Notes: a model not told the origin generated them from the sequence alone. A stretch of DNA of 64,000 nucleotides from an uncultured Lachnospiraceae bacterium (GCA_900317555.1 ONHF01000005.1:62001-126000); one strand, 5' to 3'; positions 37,761 through 47,680 are shown, counted from the stretch's first letter. Numbers and translations: made by a program.

Positions 37761-38462
37761 TTAAGCGTGGTGCTCCTGATAAAAGTATCCTACACCCCAT
37801 TTTGTCTGAACGTAGACCGGTTCCGAAGGATTCGGCTCAATCTTTTCACGAAGCCGCCGCACATGAACATCGACGGTACGTTCATCACTCCTATCGGTTT
37901 TCCCCCAGATAATATGCAGCAGCTCGGTTCTGCTGTAAACCTTGCCCGGATTGGACACGAGAAAATCCAAAAGCTCGAACTCCTTGCTCGTCAGGTTGAT
38001 CTCCCTTCCGCTGATGGACAGACGCCGGTTCTCCCGGTCGATACGCAGATTTCCGCTCTCGATCACAGACGCGTTCTTCTTGTCCTTGTCAGGAGAAGTG
38101 CGCCGCAGAATTGCCTTGATTCTGGCCTTCAGTTCCAGAATATTGAACGGCTTGGTAATGTAATCATCAGCACCGTATTCGAGGCCGAGGATCTTGTCCA
38201 TATCTTCGCCCTTGGCGGTCAGCATGATCACAGGGACATCCGAAAATTCCCTGATCTGCTGGCAGACCTCGAGGCCGCTCATTTTCGGCAGCATCAGATC
38301 CAGAAGAATCAGGTCATATTGCCCGCTCTTAGCCTTCTCAAGGCCCTCCTCCCCGTCATAGGCAGCGTCTACCTCATAGCTGTCCTGCTCGAGGCTGAAG
38401 CGGATTCCCTTAACGATCAGCTTCTCGTCATCTACGACCAGTATCTTCTTCGCCATTGCCAT
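37761..38462 (-). CDS. OmpR/PhoB family response regulator, WalR-like
   Basis: A 233-residue DNA-binding regulator: receiver domain with acidic pocket D11-D12, phospho-acceptor D55 and K105-type lysine in ITKPFN; winged-helix output domain about 135-232 (LTSKEFELLDFLVSNPGKVYSR and TVDVHVRRLREKIEP). It is transcribed between comEA and the kinase. The strong similarity of the output helix to WalR/VicR suggests wall-metabolism targets, but the cognate genes cannot be shown here. Confidence 0.93.
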   Translation of the reverse strand: MAMAKKILVVDDEKLIVKGIRFSLEQDSYEVDAAYDGEEGLEKAKSGQYDLILLDLMLPKMSGLEVCQQIREFSDVPVIMLTAKGEDMDKILGLEYGADDYITKPFNILELKARIKAILRRTSPDKDKKNASVIESGNLRIDRENRRLSISGREINLTSKEFELLDFLVSNPGKVYSRTELLHIIWGKTDRSDERTVDVHVRRLREKIEPNPSEPVYVQTKWGVGYFYQEHHA

Positions 38463-38475
38463 TACTCCTGCTGCA

Positions 38476-39237
38476 TTAATCCACGCAGATTGCGTCCTTC
38501 ATTCCGGAAAAGGCTGCCTGCTTGATGCCGGAAACCTTCATAATATCCTCAATTGTCGAAAACGGTCCGTGTTCCTGCCGGTACGCTGCAATCGCGGCCG
38601 CTCTGGCCTTGCCGACGCCGGGAATCTTCTGCAGCTCCTGCTCATCCGCGCGGTTTATATTGATCTTTCCGGCGGCTCCGCTCCCGGTCTCATTACTGTT
38701 CCAGCCGGAGGAAATACCGCCCTGCGCGGAAACAGAAGAACCGGCCGCAGATAACGCATCATCCCCCTTCGACGGAACAAGAATTTTCTGTCCGTCTTCC
38801 AGCAGACAGGCAAGGTTTAGGCCGGCTGTGTCCGCCTCTTCCGAGAAGCCGCCGGCAGCCTCAACAGCTGCCGCTGCCCGTGCGGGCTCCGGCAGCGTAT
38901 AAATGCCTGCATGATTCACCGCGCCGCATACATAGACGACTATCTCCCGCGGCTTTTGTTCCTGCTGCTCCCGCGAATCCGTGCGCGCGGCACCCGCGGA
39001 AGCTTCCCCGCAAGCTTCTCCCTGCTCCGCCGGAGATCCTTCCGTCAGCACAGCACCGTCGGAAGAAATAGTAAAAGCCCCCTCCGTACCGCCTTTCGCA
39101 CAGGCGCTGAAACAGATGCAGACAATCAGAACCAGAAAGATTTTCGCGGTTATCGTGACCGCTTTCTTCCTCTGCGAAAATACCCTGCGGGCAGCGTCCA
39201 TCGCAAGACGGATTCGCATTCCAAACTCAATAAGCAT
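38476..39237 (-). CDS. comEA: ComEA family helix-hairpin-helix DNA-binding protein
   Basis: A 253-residue membrane-anchored DNA receptor of the competence apparatus. Residues about 22-45 form a membrane helix; a low-complexity linker follows; a SLBB-like domain (REIVVYVCGAVNHAGIYTL) lies at about 95-160; and the helix-hairpin-helix pair (ININRADEQELQKIPGVGKA) occupies about 190-253. The annotated ATG (39235-39237) is buried in a 13-bp stem; ATG at 39219 (MRIRLAMD) is an alternative and perhaps the true start. First gene of the operon toward comEC. Confidence 0.9.
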   Translation of the reverse strand: MLIEFGMRIRLAMDAARRVFSQRKKAVTITAKIFLVLIVCICFSACAKGGTEGAFTISSDGAVLTEGSPAEQGEACGEASAGAARTDSREQQEQKPREIVVYVCGAVNHAGIYTLPEPARAAAAVEAAGGFSEEADTAGLNLACLLEDGQKILVPSKGDDALSAAGSSVSAQGGISSGWNSNETGSGAAGKININRADEQELQKIPGVGKARAAAIAAYRQEHGPFSTIEDIMKVSGIKQAAFSGMKDAICVD

Positions 39238-39302
39238 AGCGATACCCTTTCCGGGGCCCCGCTATGCTTATTTATTCTAATCTAAATAAACTTTGTTTTC
39301 AA
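39229..39302 (-). promoter_or_regulatory. comEA promoter with 5'-terminal hairpin over the start codon
   Basis: Minus strand TTGAAA (39297-39302), 17-bp spacer, TAGAAT (39274-39279). The expected start (about 39267) falls in the first arm of a perfect 13-bp inverted repeat, AATAAGCATAGCG (39229-39241 as seen on plus) with CGCTATGCTTATT (39260-39272). The comEA ATG at 39235-39237 lies in the second arm, so the message would begin with a hairpin that hides the AUG. Confidence 0.6.
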
Positions 39303-39318
39303 TGGCAGTCAGACAATT

Positions 39319-40689
39319 TCAGTCGCCGCCGGTCAGCTGCGCACTGATATCAATACGCTCCGGATCCGGCAGACGGTTCACCGTAACGCTTCCGCCCGTG
39401 ATCTGCACCATCAGCTGTTCGTACAGATCGTGCATCGTATCGTTTGAATCCGCCCCGTCCCAGATTTTTGCGAAGGCATTTTCCATCAGCATCCAGAAAT
39501 TGCTTGCCTCCCGAAGCTTCGTAATCGGCGCGGACGCATCATAAGACTTGCAGAAGCCCGTCATATGATCATCTGTTGCGCTGTAGTCATAAGAGGACAG
39601 TGCCGGCGCTTTTCCCGTCCGCGCATAGAAATCCGACATCTGCGAGTACAGTACGTACTGGATAAAACTGTTCGCGGCGTTCTGCTGCTCCGAATACCCG
39701 TTTACAACAAAGCAGTCCGTCACCGACATCGGTTTGGATTTCAGATCTTTCGTCAGATCCGGCAGCATCGTGACGCCATAGCGAACCGTACTGTCTCCGG
39801 ATGCTATCTTGTCCCGGAGCGTTTTTACGGCACCTGTCGTCGCGACTGTAAAGACAATCCTTCCGTCCGCGAAGTCATTGATGACACTGCTGTAATCGTC
39901 CGTATCCGTATTAATCGCGAAATAAGAGTTGAGCTGTTGATAAACCTGCAGACACTGGATGACCTTGCTGTTGTATATGTCAAGGTTTTTCGGATCGTCG
40001 CCGTCCTTTCCGCCTACGCTCATATAGTTCCCGATGAAATAATAATTATAGAAAATGTCGCTGACATCCCACTTGAAGATATCCGTGACGCCTTCCGGCG
40101 CGTCAAAACTGTTCGAGAGGGAAATGATATCAATAATTGTCTTCGGCACCGTATCCTCAAGAGACTTCCCGGCCTTGTCCGCCATCATCTGCAGATAGTC
40201 TTCATTGTATAAAAGCGCCGAAGTTTCAAAAGACAAAGGATACGCTACGGTCTCACCCTCATACGTCACCGCGTCAATTGCCGCCTGCGGGAAGTACTTC
40301 GTGTCGGTAAAATGCGTACTGTCCATGACCGGCGCCGCGAGGCCCGTCAGAACAGCTCTCTCCAGAGAATCATTCCCCAGTATATATATGTCCGGCAAGT
40401 CGTTATTGTTAATCGAAGCTTTGTAAATCCTGTCCAGATAATCCGTATCCGATATCAGCTTCGGCTCCACACGGTAGCGGGTCTGCCTGTCATTGTAAGA
40501 GACCGTGACAGAATTCAGAAAATCCGTCAGGGCAGCGTCCTCATACCACAAATACAGCGTTTTCCTGCGCGAAAAGAAAGCCGCGGGCGAGCCTTCCTGA
40601 CTGCCCTGCGGCATGATGGAAAATCCGATAATCGCGGCAAGAAGAACGATTGCGGTCACGGCGGAAGCGATTCTGGTTCTGATACTCAT
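39319..40689 (-). CDS. Extracellular solute-binding protein, family 1 type, membrane-anchored
   Basis: From ATG 40689 (GGAG upstream; the extra 15 codons to 40734 are rejected) the protein is 456 residues. A single N-terminal membrane helix is followed by a periplasmic-binding-protein fold resembling sugar-binding proteins (YLDRIYKASINNNDLPDIYILG). There is no lipobox cysteine, so it is probably held by an uncleaved helix. No ABC permease or ATPase genes are adjacent: it lies alone, 41 bp after argD. Confidence 0.83.
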   Translation of the reverse strand: MSIRTRIASAVTAIVLLAAIIGFSIMPQGSQEGSPAAFFSRRKTLYLWYEDAALTDFLNSVTVSYNDRQTRYRVEPKLISDTDYLDRIYKASINNNDLPDIYILGNDSLERAVLTGLAAPVMDSTHFTDTKYFPQAAIDAVTYEGETVAYPLSFETSALLYNEDYLQMMADKAGKSLEDTVPKTIIDIISLSNSFDAPEGVTDIFKWDVSDIFYNYYFIGNYMSVGGKDGDDPKNLDIYNSKVIQCLQVYQQLNSYFAINTDTDDYSSVINDFADGRIVFTVATTGAVKTLRDKIASGDSTVRYGVTMLPDLTKDLKSKPMSVTDCFVVNGYSEQQNAANSFIQYVLYSQMSDFYARTGKAPALSSYDYSATDDHMTGFCKSYDASAPITKLREASNFWMLMENAFAKIWDGADSNDTMHDLYEQLMVQITGGSVTVNRLPDPERIDISAQLTGGD

Positions 40690-40730
40690 GTACAATCTCC
40701 ATGGATTTTCACACCACCCGGCGTGAAAGT

Positions 40731-41933
40731 TCAAAGCAGCGCGGCAATGACCGGTTCCAGAATGGAGATCATTTCGTCCACGTTCTCTTTGGTTATAATC
40801 AGCGGCGGAACGAAACGGAGAATATTACTGCCTGCATTGATCAGCACAAGGCCTCTGTCCATAGCAGCATTTATAACGGGCGCCACCGGACGGTCAAAAA
40901 CAAGTCCCTGCATCAGTCCGCAGCCGCGCCGCTCCAGAATACACGCGTAGCGCGAAGCGAGCCGGTCAAGCCGCTCCTCAAGATAAGGCGCGATTTCGTT
41001 CACATGATCTATTATATGGTCCTTCCCGTATAATTCAAGGACTTTGCATACCGCCGCGCAGGCAAGCGGATTTCCTCCATAGGTTGTTCCGTGGTCACCC
41101 GGCACCAGCGAATGCTGCGCCACTTCTTCGGTCAGAAGAAACGCGCCGACCGGCACGCCGCAGCCAAGTGCCTTGGCGCTCGTCATGATATCAGGCTTTA
41201 TGCCGTACTTCTGCCAGCGGAACATCGAACCGCACCGCCCCATGCCACACTGCACTTCATCAAAAATCAGAAGGATTCCCCGTTCATCACAGAAATTCCG
41301 GACGTCCCGCAGGAACGACTCTGTGGCCGGCTGCAGACCTCCCTCGCCCTGCACGGGTTCGAGAATCACCGCGCATGTTTTGTCGTCCGCGAGTGCCTCT
41401 ACCGAGGCGAAATCATTGAATTTCGCGAAGCGGGCACCGCATGGCATCGTTCCGAACGCTTCCCTGTAATGCGGATTGCCGGTCACCGAAAGAGCACCAT
41501 ACGTTCTTCCGTGAAACGAATGCTCCATGGCGATCACTTCATGATCCGTGCGCCCGTCCTTTTCATAGGCGTACTTCACAGCAGCTTTGAGTGCTCCCTC
41601 GACTGCCTCTGCACCGGAATTCGTAAAGAACACCCGGTCCATCCCGGAAGCCTGTTTCAGAAGATGCGCAGCGCGGATCGCCGGCTCATTGTAAAAATAG
41701 TTGGAGGTATGCAGGATTTTATCAACCTGTGCCTTCAGCGCGTCATTGTACTCCTGATTTGCGTACCCTAGAGCGAAAACAGCGATTCCCGCGCAGAAAT
41801 CCAGATATTTCTTTCCGTTCACATCATACAGATAGACGCCGGAACCGTGGTCAAAGACAATCGGATAGCGGTTGTACGTGTGCAGCAGATCCTGCTCCGC
41901 CTGTTCGATCATCTGTTTCATTGTATCTGCCAT
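40731..41933 (-). CDS. argD: Acetylornithine aminotransferase
   Basis: PLP enzyme of arginine synthesis: N-acetylglutamate semialdehyde to N-acetylornithine. The 400-residue protein has the class III signature LIFDEVQCGMGRCG (222-235) and the PLP lysine K254 in TSAKALGCG. Motifs FTNSGAEAVEGALK and HSFHGRTYGALS also match. Downstream of argB in the same operon by 24 bp. A dual role as succinyldiaminopimelate aminotransferase is possible in some bacteria. Confidence 0.94.
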   Translation of the reverse strand: MADTMKQMIEQAEQDLLHTYNRYPIVFDHGSGVYLYDVNGKKYLDFCAGIAVFALGYANQEYNDALKAQVDKILHTSNYFYNEPAIRAAHLLKQASGMDRVFFTNSGAEAVEGALKAAVKYAYEKDGRTDHEVIAMEHSFHGRTYGALSVTGNPHYREAFGTMPCGARFAKFNDFASVEALADDKTCAVILEPVQGEGGLQPATESFLRDVRNFCDERGILLIFDEVQCGMGRCGSMFRWQKYGIKPDIMTSAKALGCGVPVGAFLLTEEVAQHSLVPGDHGTTYGGNPLACAAVCKVLELYGKDHIIDHVNEIAPYLEERLDRLASRYACILERRGCGLMQGLVFDRPVAPVINAAMDRGLVLINAGSNILRFVPPLIITKENVDEMISILEPVIAALL

Positions 41934-41957
41934 ACCTGCCTCCTTCCGGCCTGTCGC

Positions 41958-42845
41958 TCAGTCTTTGTCGTCGTCCATATAGAACATGGTGCCATTTCCT
42001 TTATCCGTGAAAATTTCCAGCAGGATACTGTGCGGAATTCTCCCGTCCAGAATATGTACTCTCTTAACACCGCCGCGGACGGCTTCCGTGCAGTTGGAGA
42101 GCTTGGGCAGCATGCCGCCGCCGACAATACCGTCCCGGATCATTTCCTCCGCCTCGCCGACACTGATTCTCGAGATGAACGATGTTTTGTCCTCAAAATT
42201 TCTGTAAAGACCCTCCACGTCGGTCAGATACACCAGCTTGTCGGCGCCGACTGCCTTTGCGATCGCGCAGGCTGCTTCATCCGCGTTGATATTATAAGTT
42301 TCAAAGTGTTCGTCCAGACCGATCGGCGCGACAATCGGCAGATAGTCGTTGTCAAGCATGTCAAACAGGATTTTCGGATCTGCGGAAGTGACTTCTCCGA
42401 CGAAGCCGATGTCCGTGCCGTCCGGAAGCAGCTTTTTCTTCACATGCAGCAGCGATCCGTCCTTGCCACTGATACTGCAGGCTTTGACGCCAAGCTCCTC
42501 CGCCATGGTCACAAGCTTTTTGGAAACGCGCCCGAGCACCATCTCGGCTATCTCCATGGTCTCCTCATCCGTCACCCGGAGGCCTTTGATAAACTGCGCT
42601 TCCTTTCCGGTTTTTCTGACCCAGGATGAAATTTCCTTTCCGCCGCCGTGTACGATGATCGGCTTGAAACCGACGAGTTTAAGCAGCGTGACGTCAGCGA
42701 TCACACTTTTTTGCAGCTTTTCGTCGGACATGGCGGAACCGCCGTACTTGACAACAATGATCTTGCGGTTGAACCTCTGAATGTAAGGAAGCGCCTCAAT
42801 CAGCACTTCCGCCTTTCTCTGCGCCTCGATCTGATACTCTTCCAT
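41958..42845 (-). CDS. argB: Acetylglutamate kinase
   Basis: Phosphorylates N-acetylglutamate. The 295-residue protein has the amino-acid kinase fold: [31 protein letters not shown], the Asp/Lys-rich active site [10 protein letters not shown], and GGMLPKLSN. The N-terminal helix ([21 protein letters not shown]) matches arginine-inhibited hexameric enzymes. Between argJ and argD. Confidence 0.95.
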   Translation of the reverse strand: MEEYQIEAQRKAEVLIEALPYIQRFNRKIIVVKYGGSAMSDEKLQKSVIADVTLLKLVGFKPIIVHGGGKEISSWVRKTGKEAQFIKGLRVTDEETMEIAEMVLGRVSKKLVTMAEELGVKACSISGKDGSLLHVKKKLLPDGTDIGFVGEVTSADPKILFDMLDNDYLPIVAPIGLDEHFETYNINADEAACAIAKAVGADKLVYLTDVEGLYRNFEDKTSFISRISVGEAEEMIRDGIVGGGMLPKLSNCTEAVRGGVKRVHILDGRIPHSILLEIFTDKGNGTMFYMDDDKD

Positions 42846-42905
42846 ATGGAAACTCCTTCCCGCACTTTTCCTCTATCCGCTTCAGGAACGAAATCCGCGT
42901 CTTTT

Positions 42906-44132
42906 TCAGGAACGATAGTCCGCATTGATTCTTACATAGTCATAGCTGAGATCACATCCCCAGGCTGTCGCGCCGGCGCCTCCCATATGCATATCGCAGC
43001 GGATGATGACTTTCTCCCCGCCGAGAATTGCGGATGCCTCCTCTTCGGAATAGGCCGCTGCGCTGCCTTTCGAAAAGATCAGGATGCTTTTTGTTTCGGA
43101 AGCAAAATACAGGTCCACATTCTCCGGGTCAAACTGCGCTCCACTGTATCCGAGCGCGCACAGAACGCGCCCCCAGTTGGCGTCTTTGCCGAAAACCGCC
43201 GCTTTCGTCAGATTCGACTGAATGACGGATTTAGCGAGAAGCTTTGCGTCATGTACACTCGCCGCGTTCACAACCACTGCCTCGATCAGCCTTGTCGCGC
43301 CTTCGCCGTCTCCGGCCATTTCCTTCGCGAGACTTTTGCAGATCATTTCGAGCGCTTCGTAAAAACAAACATAATCCACATTCTCCTCCGTAATAACCGG
43401 GTTCCCTGCTTCTGCGTTCGCAAGGACAAGCAGCGTGTCGTTTGTCGACATGTCGCCGTCCACGGAAATCATATTGAAAGAATCTTCTACAACACTCGAA
43501 ACCGCTTTCTGTAAGAGCTTTTTATCAATCGCAAGATCCGTCGTTATAAAAGCAAGCATGGTACACATACCGGGATGGATCATGCCGGAGCCCTTGCACA
43601 TGCCGCCGATCGTTATCGTTTTCCCCGCAATTTCAAACGAAAAAGCCAACTGCTTGTTCTTCGTATCCGTCGTCATGATCGCCTTCGACGCAAGATCTCC
43701 GGCCTTAAAGGAATGCTCTTTCCGTTCGGACAAAAGATCAATACCTGCACAGATCTTGTCGGTGTCGATCTGCATTCCGATAACGCCGGTCGAAGCGACA
43801 AGAACGCCTTCCGGATCTATGGAAAGCGCGCTGCCGGCGGCCTCTGCCTCAGCCCTGCAGATCCGCATTCCCTGTTCTCCGGTGCAGGCATTCGCGATGC
43901 CGGAATTGATGATGACGGCCTGCACTGTTTTATCGCTCTCACGGACGATCTTCCGGTCCCATAAGACCGGCGCGGCCTTCACGACATTGGATGTGAAGGT
44001 ACCTGCACAGGCGCAAGGCACTTCGCTGTAAATGAGCGCCATGTCATCTCTTCCCTGGTATTTAATGCCGGCTGCGGCTGCCGCGGCATAAAAGCCCTTC
44101 GCCGCCGCGACGCCTCCCTTGATCTGCTTCAT
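42906..44132 (-). CDS. argJ: Bifunctional ornithine acetyltransferase / N-acetylglutamate synthase
   Basis: Recycles the acetyl group from N-acetylornithine to glutamate and, if bifunctional, also uses acetyl-CoA. The 408-residue precursor contains the autocleavage site SGMIHPGMC|TMLAF, with the nucleophile T191. Cleavage would give alpha and beta chains. Whether it is truly bifunctional cannot be read from sequence; the GNAT gene directly upstream could alternatively supply N-acetylglutamate. Confidence 0.93.
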   Translation of the reverse strand: MKQIKGGVAAAKGFYAAAAAAGIKYQGRDDMALIYSEVPCACAGTFTSNVVKAAPVLWDRKIVRESDKTVQAVIINSGIANACTGEQGMRICRAEAEAAGSALSIDPEGVLVASTGVIGMQIDTDKICAGIDLLSERKEHSFKAGDLASKAIMTTDTKNKQLAFSFEIAGKTITIGGMCKGSGMIHPGMCTMLAFITTDLAIDKKLLQKAVSSVVEDSFNMISVDGDMSTNDTLLVLANAEAGNPVITEENVDYVCFYEALEMICKSLAKEMAGDGEGATRLIEAVVVNAASVHDAKLLAKSVIQSNLTKAAVFGKDANWGRVLCALGYSGAQFDPENVDLYFASETKSILIFSKGSAAAYSEEEASAILGGEKVIIRCDMHMGGAGATAWGCDLSYDYVRINADYRS

Positions 44133-44173
44133 CTTGTGCCTCCCCGGCCTCTTTGGCCGAATTGCCGCCCGCT

Positions 44174-44635
44174 TCAGTCTCCAATAAAGCGGGTAATGTT
44201 CTTTTCATTCAGTAGGAAATCATAATAGAAGAAATCTTCTCTTTTCTTCCATCCGATGTCTTTCCAGAACGCGTTGCCTTCCTTATTTGTCGTAAAGGCT
44301 ACCAGAGAGACTTTACTGATGCCTTCTTCCCGCAGGGACCGCATGCAGGTGCCGACCATCTGCCGCCCGATCCCGAGCCTCCGGTACGCCTTCGCTACAC
44401 ATACATGATACAGCGTTCCCTGCCGTCCGTCATTCCCGCAGAGAATCGAACCGACAATCTTCCCGTCTATAACGGCTACGACGCTGGTGCTCGGGTTTCG
44501 CCTGATAAATCTTTCGATGTCCTCCCTGCTGTCGTCGACTGCCCGGATACCGAATCCTTTAATTGTAAGCCAGAGCGCGTGCACCTCATCATAATCTTCT
44601 CCGGTCATCGGCCGTATCAGAACGGAGCCTTCCAT
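44174..44635 (-). CDS. GNAT family N-acetyltransferase, first gene of the arginine operon
   Basis: A 153-residue single-domain GNAT protein with the acetyl-CoA loop as YRRLGIGRQMVG (about 86-97) and a C-terminal segment FWKDIGWKKREDF. Its position as the first gene of the argJBD operon, 41 bp before argJ, and behind a dedicated promoter suggests a role in arginine synthesis, perhaps N-acetylglutamate formation, but the similarity is generic. Spacing AGAGG supports the ATG. Confidence 0.85.
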   Translation of the reverse strand: MEGSVLIRPMTGEDYDEVHALWLTIKGFGIRAVDDSREDIERFIRRNPSTSVVAVIDGKIVGSILCGNDGRQGTLYHVCVAKAYRRLGIGRQMVGTCMRSLREEGISKVSLVAFTTNKEGNAFWKDIGWKKREDFFYYDFLLNEKNITRFIGD

Positions 44636-44656
44636 ATCATCTACCTCTCACGTTTT

Positions 44657-44780
44657 GTAAAATATACATCCATCCCGGCGGAAAAGCAACAGCAAAGTTA
44701 CTAATTATGCATTTTTATACGATTATTATGCACTATTGCTTTTATTTATTCAAAATTGGCATTTAAGATGTATATTTTAC
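44657..44780. promoter_or_regulatory. Divergent arginine control region with inverted repeat
   Basis: A perfect 14-bp inverted pair, GTAAAATATACATC (44657-44670) and GATGTATATTTTAC (44767-44780), frames the space between the argJBD and argG transcripts. Leftward promoter: TTGCTT (84-89), 17 bp, TATATT (44661-44666, inside the left repeat). A second leftward promoter is TTGAAT (44748-44753), 17 bp, CATAAT (44725-44730). ATTATGCA occurs twice, 20 bp apart, near 44704 and 44724. Candidate ArgR sites. Confidence 0.6.
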
Positions 44781-44783
44781 CGC

Positions 44784-44812
44784 TTGAATTCGTATATCCT
44801 CTGATGTATAGT
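44784..44812 (+). promoter_or_regulatory. argG promoter
   Basis: TTGAAT (44784-44789), 17-bp spacer, TATAGT (44807-44812), with the start near 44819 and a 42-base leader before the ATG at 44861. The right arm of the inverted repeat ends 4 bp before the -35 box. Confidence 0.7.
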
Positions 44813-44860
44813 CTTGGTAGTTCGTAAATATATGGAAGATTCAGATGGAGGTTTTCCGTT

Positions 44861-46111
44861 ATGGCAAAAGAAAAAGTTGTACTGGCATACTCCGGCGGAC
44901 TTGATACGACCTGTATCATCCCCTGGCTGAAAGAGAATTATAATTATGATGTTGTCTGCTGCTGCATCAACGTCGGACAGGAGCAGGAGCTCGACGGTCT
45001 CGAGGAGCGCGCAAGGTATTGCGGCGCGGATAAGCTTTACATCCTCGATGTCATCGATGAGTTCTGCGATGAATATGTTGCGCCATGCATACAGGCACAT
45101 GCCGTTTATGAGAACAAATATCTGATCGGAACATCCATGGCCCGCCCTCTGATCGCGAAGAAGCTCGTGGAAGTCGCAAGAAAGGAAGGCGCTGTCGCCA
45201 TCTGCCACGGCGCGACCGGCAAGGGTAACGACCAGATCCGTTTTGAACTGGGAATCAAGGCGCTTGCCCCGGATCTGAAGATCATTGCCGCATGGCGTGA
45301 CCCGAACTGGAAACTGGATTCCCGCGAATCCGAAATTGAATACGCGCATAAGCATGGCATCGATCTTCCTTTTTCACAGGATGAAAGCTACAGCCGCGAC
45401 AGAAACCTCTGGCATATCTCGCACGAAGGACTGGAGCTCGAAGATCCTTCCAACGAGCCGAATTACGAGCATCTGCTGGTTCTCTCAAAGACGCCGCAGC
45501 AGGCGCCCGACAAGACGACCTACCTTACAATTGATTTTGAAAAAGGCATTCCCGTTGCCGTGAACGGCGAGAAGATGAAGCTTTCCGACATCATTCGCAA
45601 GCTCAATAAGCTCGGCGGCGAGAACGGTATCGGCATCGTCGACATCGTCGAGAACCGCGTAGTCGGCATGAAGAGCCGCGGCGTCTATGAAACCCCCGGC
45701 GGCACAATTCTCTATGAAGCGCATCAACAGCTCGAGGAGCTTTGCCTTGACCGTGAGACATACGCACTGAAGAATGAAATTGCTTCGAAATTTGCCTCTC
45801 TGATTTATGAAGGCAAGTGGTTCTCTCCTCTTCGGGAGGCCGAGCAGGCATTCATCGAGAGCACCCAGCGTTATGTAACGGGTACCGTAAAGCTCGGGCT
45901 CTACAAAGGCAATATTATCCGGGCCGGCGAGACTTCCCCGTACTCGATGTACAACGAATCCATCGCTTCGTTCAAGACCGGCGATATGTACGATCATACC
46001 GATGCGAACGGCTTTATCAATCTGTTCGGACTTTCCACCAAGGTCCGCGCAATGAAGCTGCAGGAAGTCGCGAAAAAGGAAAATGTTAAGAACTGGCAGG
46101 ATCTTCTGTGA
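44861..46111 (+). CDS. argG: Argininosuccinate synthase
   Basis: Joins citrulline and aspartate with ATP. The 416-residue protein begins with the ATP-pyrophosphatase P-loop [10 protein letters not shown] (9-18), and has [15 protein letters not shown] (about 112-126) and SPYSMYN with aspartate and citrulline residues. Length is typical. argH is not in the window. The following genes are pyrB and pyrI, all using carbamoyl phosphate or its products. Confidence 0.96.
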   Translation: MAKEKVVLAYSGGLDTTCIIPWLKENYNYDVVCCCINVGQEQELDGLEERARYCGADKLYILDVIDEFCDEYVAPCIQAHAVYENKYLIGTSMARPLIAKKLVEVARKEGAVAICHGATGKGNDQIRFELGIKALAPDLKIIAAWRDPNWKLDSRESEIEYAHKHGIDLPFSQDESYSRDRNLWHISHEGLELEDPSNEPNYEHLLVLSKTPQQAPDKTTYLTIDFEKGIPVAVNGEKMKLSDIIRKLNKLGGENGIGIVDIVENRVVGMKSRGVYETPGGTILYEAHQQLEELCLDRETYALKNEIASKFASLIYEGKWFSPLREAEQAFIESTQRYVTGTVKLGLYKGNIIRAGETSPYSMYNESIASFKTGDMYDHTDANGFINLFGLSTKVRAMKLQEVAKKENVKNWQDLL

Positions 46112-46176
46112 TATCATTGTTGCGGCGGCAGTCTGATTTTCGGCTGCCGCCGCAGCGCATGCATGCGAGGTGATAC

Positions 46177-46677
46177 ATGATATCCTGTACCGTTTTAAAT
46201 CTGCCGTCTTTTATGTCAAAACTGCTCTCTACAGACTGTTTTGACTCTTTTGTTCTGGAGGAAGCGCTCATCCGCATGGCGGCCACCTTTCATATTGACG
46301 GAAGGCTGAATAAGGATTTCTACACGCCGGACGAATGGAGTGATCCTGCCATCCGTCCGTATGATTTCATGCCCTGGAGCGACGCGCGCCGTTTCTGCCG
46401 GGATATCATCAAAGGGAAGAGGGTGCCGGTTTCCATGCAGCTGGTTCTGGAACTGAAACCGGAGTTCATGAAGAAGACACTTGAAGCACAGGGCGCACCC
46501 GGGGATGCAGTATCGGCATTCTGCCTGAACGTCCGGCTCGAAAACGGCAGAATGCATCTGATCACCGGCGTATCCATGAAGACATTCACCGTGGACAGGA
46601 CACCGGAGCAGATCTGGGACAAAACAATCCGGCGTTTTCTGACCGCCAAAGATATTGCCTTTGAGGAGGACACATAA
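46177..46677 (+). CDS. Conserved protein of unknown function (possibly DUF5721)
   Basis: A 166-residue soluble protein beginning [18 protein letters not shown] recall similar sequences in Lachnospiraceae annotated DUF5721, but cannot verify. Visible features: [37 protein letters not shown], and a beta-rich C-terminal half with [11 protein letters not shown]-like strands. It is 5 bp upstream of pyrB, so likely in the pyrimidine operon. Confidence 0.75.
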   Translation: MISCTVLNLPSFMSKLLSTDCFDSFVLEEALIRMAATFHIDGRLNKDFYTPDEWSDPAIRPYDFMPWSDARRFCRDIIKGKRVPVSMQLVLELKPEFMKKTLEAQGAPGDAVSAFCLNVRLENGRMHLITGVSMKTFTVDRTPEQIWDKTIRRFLTAKDIAFEEDT

Positions 46678-46682
46678 AATCT

Positions 46683-47603
46683 ATGAAAAGAGACCTGATC
46701 ACGCCGCAGGATTTTACTGTGGAAGAACTCGATCATCTGTTTGACCTTGCGGACGATATCCGCGAGCATCCCGCGAAATACGCGCATGCCTGTGAAGGTA
46801 AAAAGATGGCTACCTGCTTCTTTGAGCCCAGTACAAGGACACGTCTGTCCCACGAAACAGCCATGCTCAATCTCGGCGGCCGGACTATGGGCTTTCCGGA
46901 TGCCGGTGTTTCCTCGGCGACAAAAGGAGAAACCGTTGCGGATACAGCGAGGGTCATCTCCTGTTTTGCCGATATTATGGTCATCCGTCACCCGAGAGAA
47001 GGCGCGGCAATGGTAGCCGCGCAGTATGCCTCGATTCCGGTCATCAATGCCGGTGACGGCGGTCATCAGCATCCGACGCAGACCCTCACCGACCTTTTAA
47101 CGATCCGCTCCCTGCAGGGACATCTGGATCACTTCACGATCGGCCTCTGCGGCGATCTGAAGTTCGGCAGGACAGTGCACTCTCTCATCAATGCGCTGGT
47201 ACGCTATCCGGACGTCCATTTTGTTTTCATTTCTCCGCCGGAACTGAAGGTGCCTGACTATATTACCGACAAGCTCGATGAGCTGGGCATTCCATACGAG
47301 GAGCATGTACGGCTGGAAGATGCGATTTCCAAGCTGGATATACTGTATATGACAAGAATTCAGAAGGAACGTTTCTTCAATGAAGACGATTATGTCCGTC
47401 TGAAAAATTTCTATATTCTGGACGCGGAGAAAATGAAGCTTGCAAAGAAAGACTGCTATGTGCTGCATCCGCTGCCGCGTGTCAATGAGATCGCTGCCGA
47501 GGTGGACAGTGATCCCAGAGCAGCATACTTCCGGCAGGTTCAGTACGGCGTATATGTGCGGATGGCGCTCATCCTGACACTGCTGAATATCCACATTGAC
47601 TGA
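46683..47603 (+). CDS. pyrB: Aspartate carbamoyltransferase catalytic subunit
   Basis: Condenses carbamoyl phosphate and aspartate in pyrimidine synthesis. The 306-residue chain has the carbamoyl-phosphate motif S50-T51-R52-T53-R54 in [27 protein letters not shown] and HPLPRVNEI. It is paired with a regulatory chain 77 bp downstream, so an E. coli-type allosteric holoenzyme is expected. Confidence 0.96.
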   Translation: MKRDLITPQDFTVEELDHLFDLADDIREHPAKYAHACEGKKMATCFFEPSTRTRLSHETAMLNLGGRTMGFPDAGVSSATKGETVADTARVISCFADIMVIRHPREGAAMVAAQYASIPVINAGDGGHQHPTQTLTDLLTIRSLQGHLDHFTIGLCGDLKFGRTVHSLINALVRYPDVHFVFISPPELKVPDYITDKLDELGIPYEEHVRLEDAISKLDILYMTRIQKERFFNEDDYVRLKNFYILDAEKMKLAKKDCYVLHPLPRVNEIAAEVDSDPRAAYFRQVQYGVYVRMALILTLLNIHID

Positions 47604-47680
47604 ATACAAAGCGAAAGGAATTTGTTATGAAAACCGCAGCATTCAGCGCCTCGGCCTCCGGGTACAGAAAGGAGCAGTAT

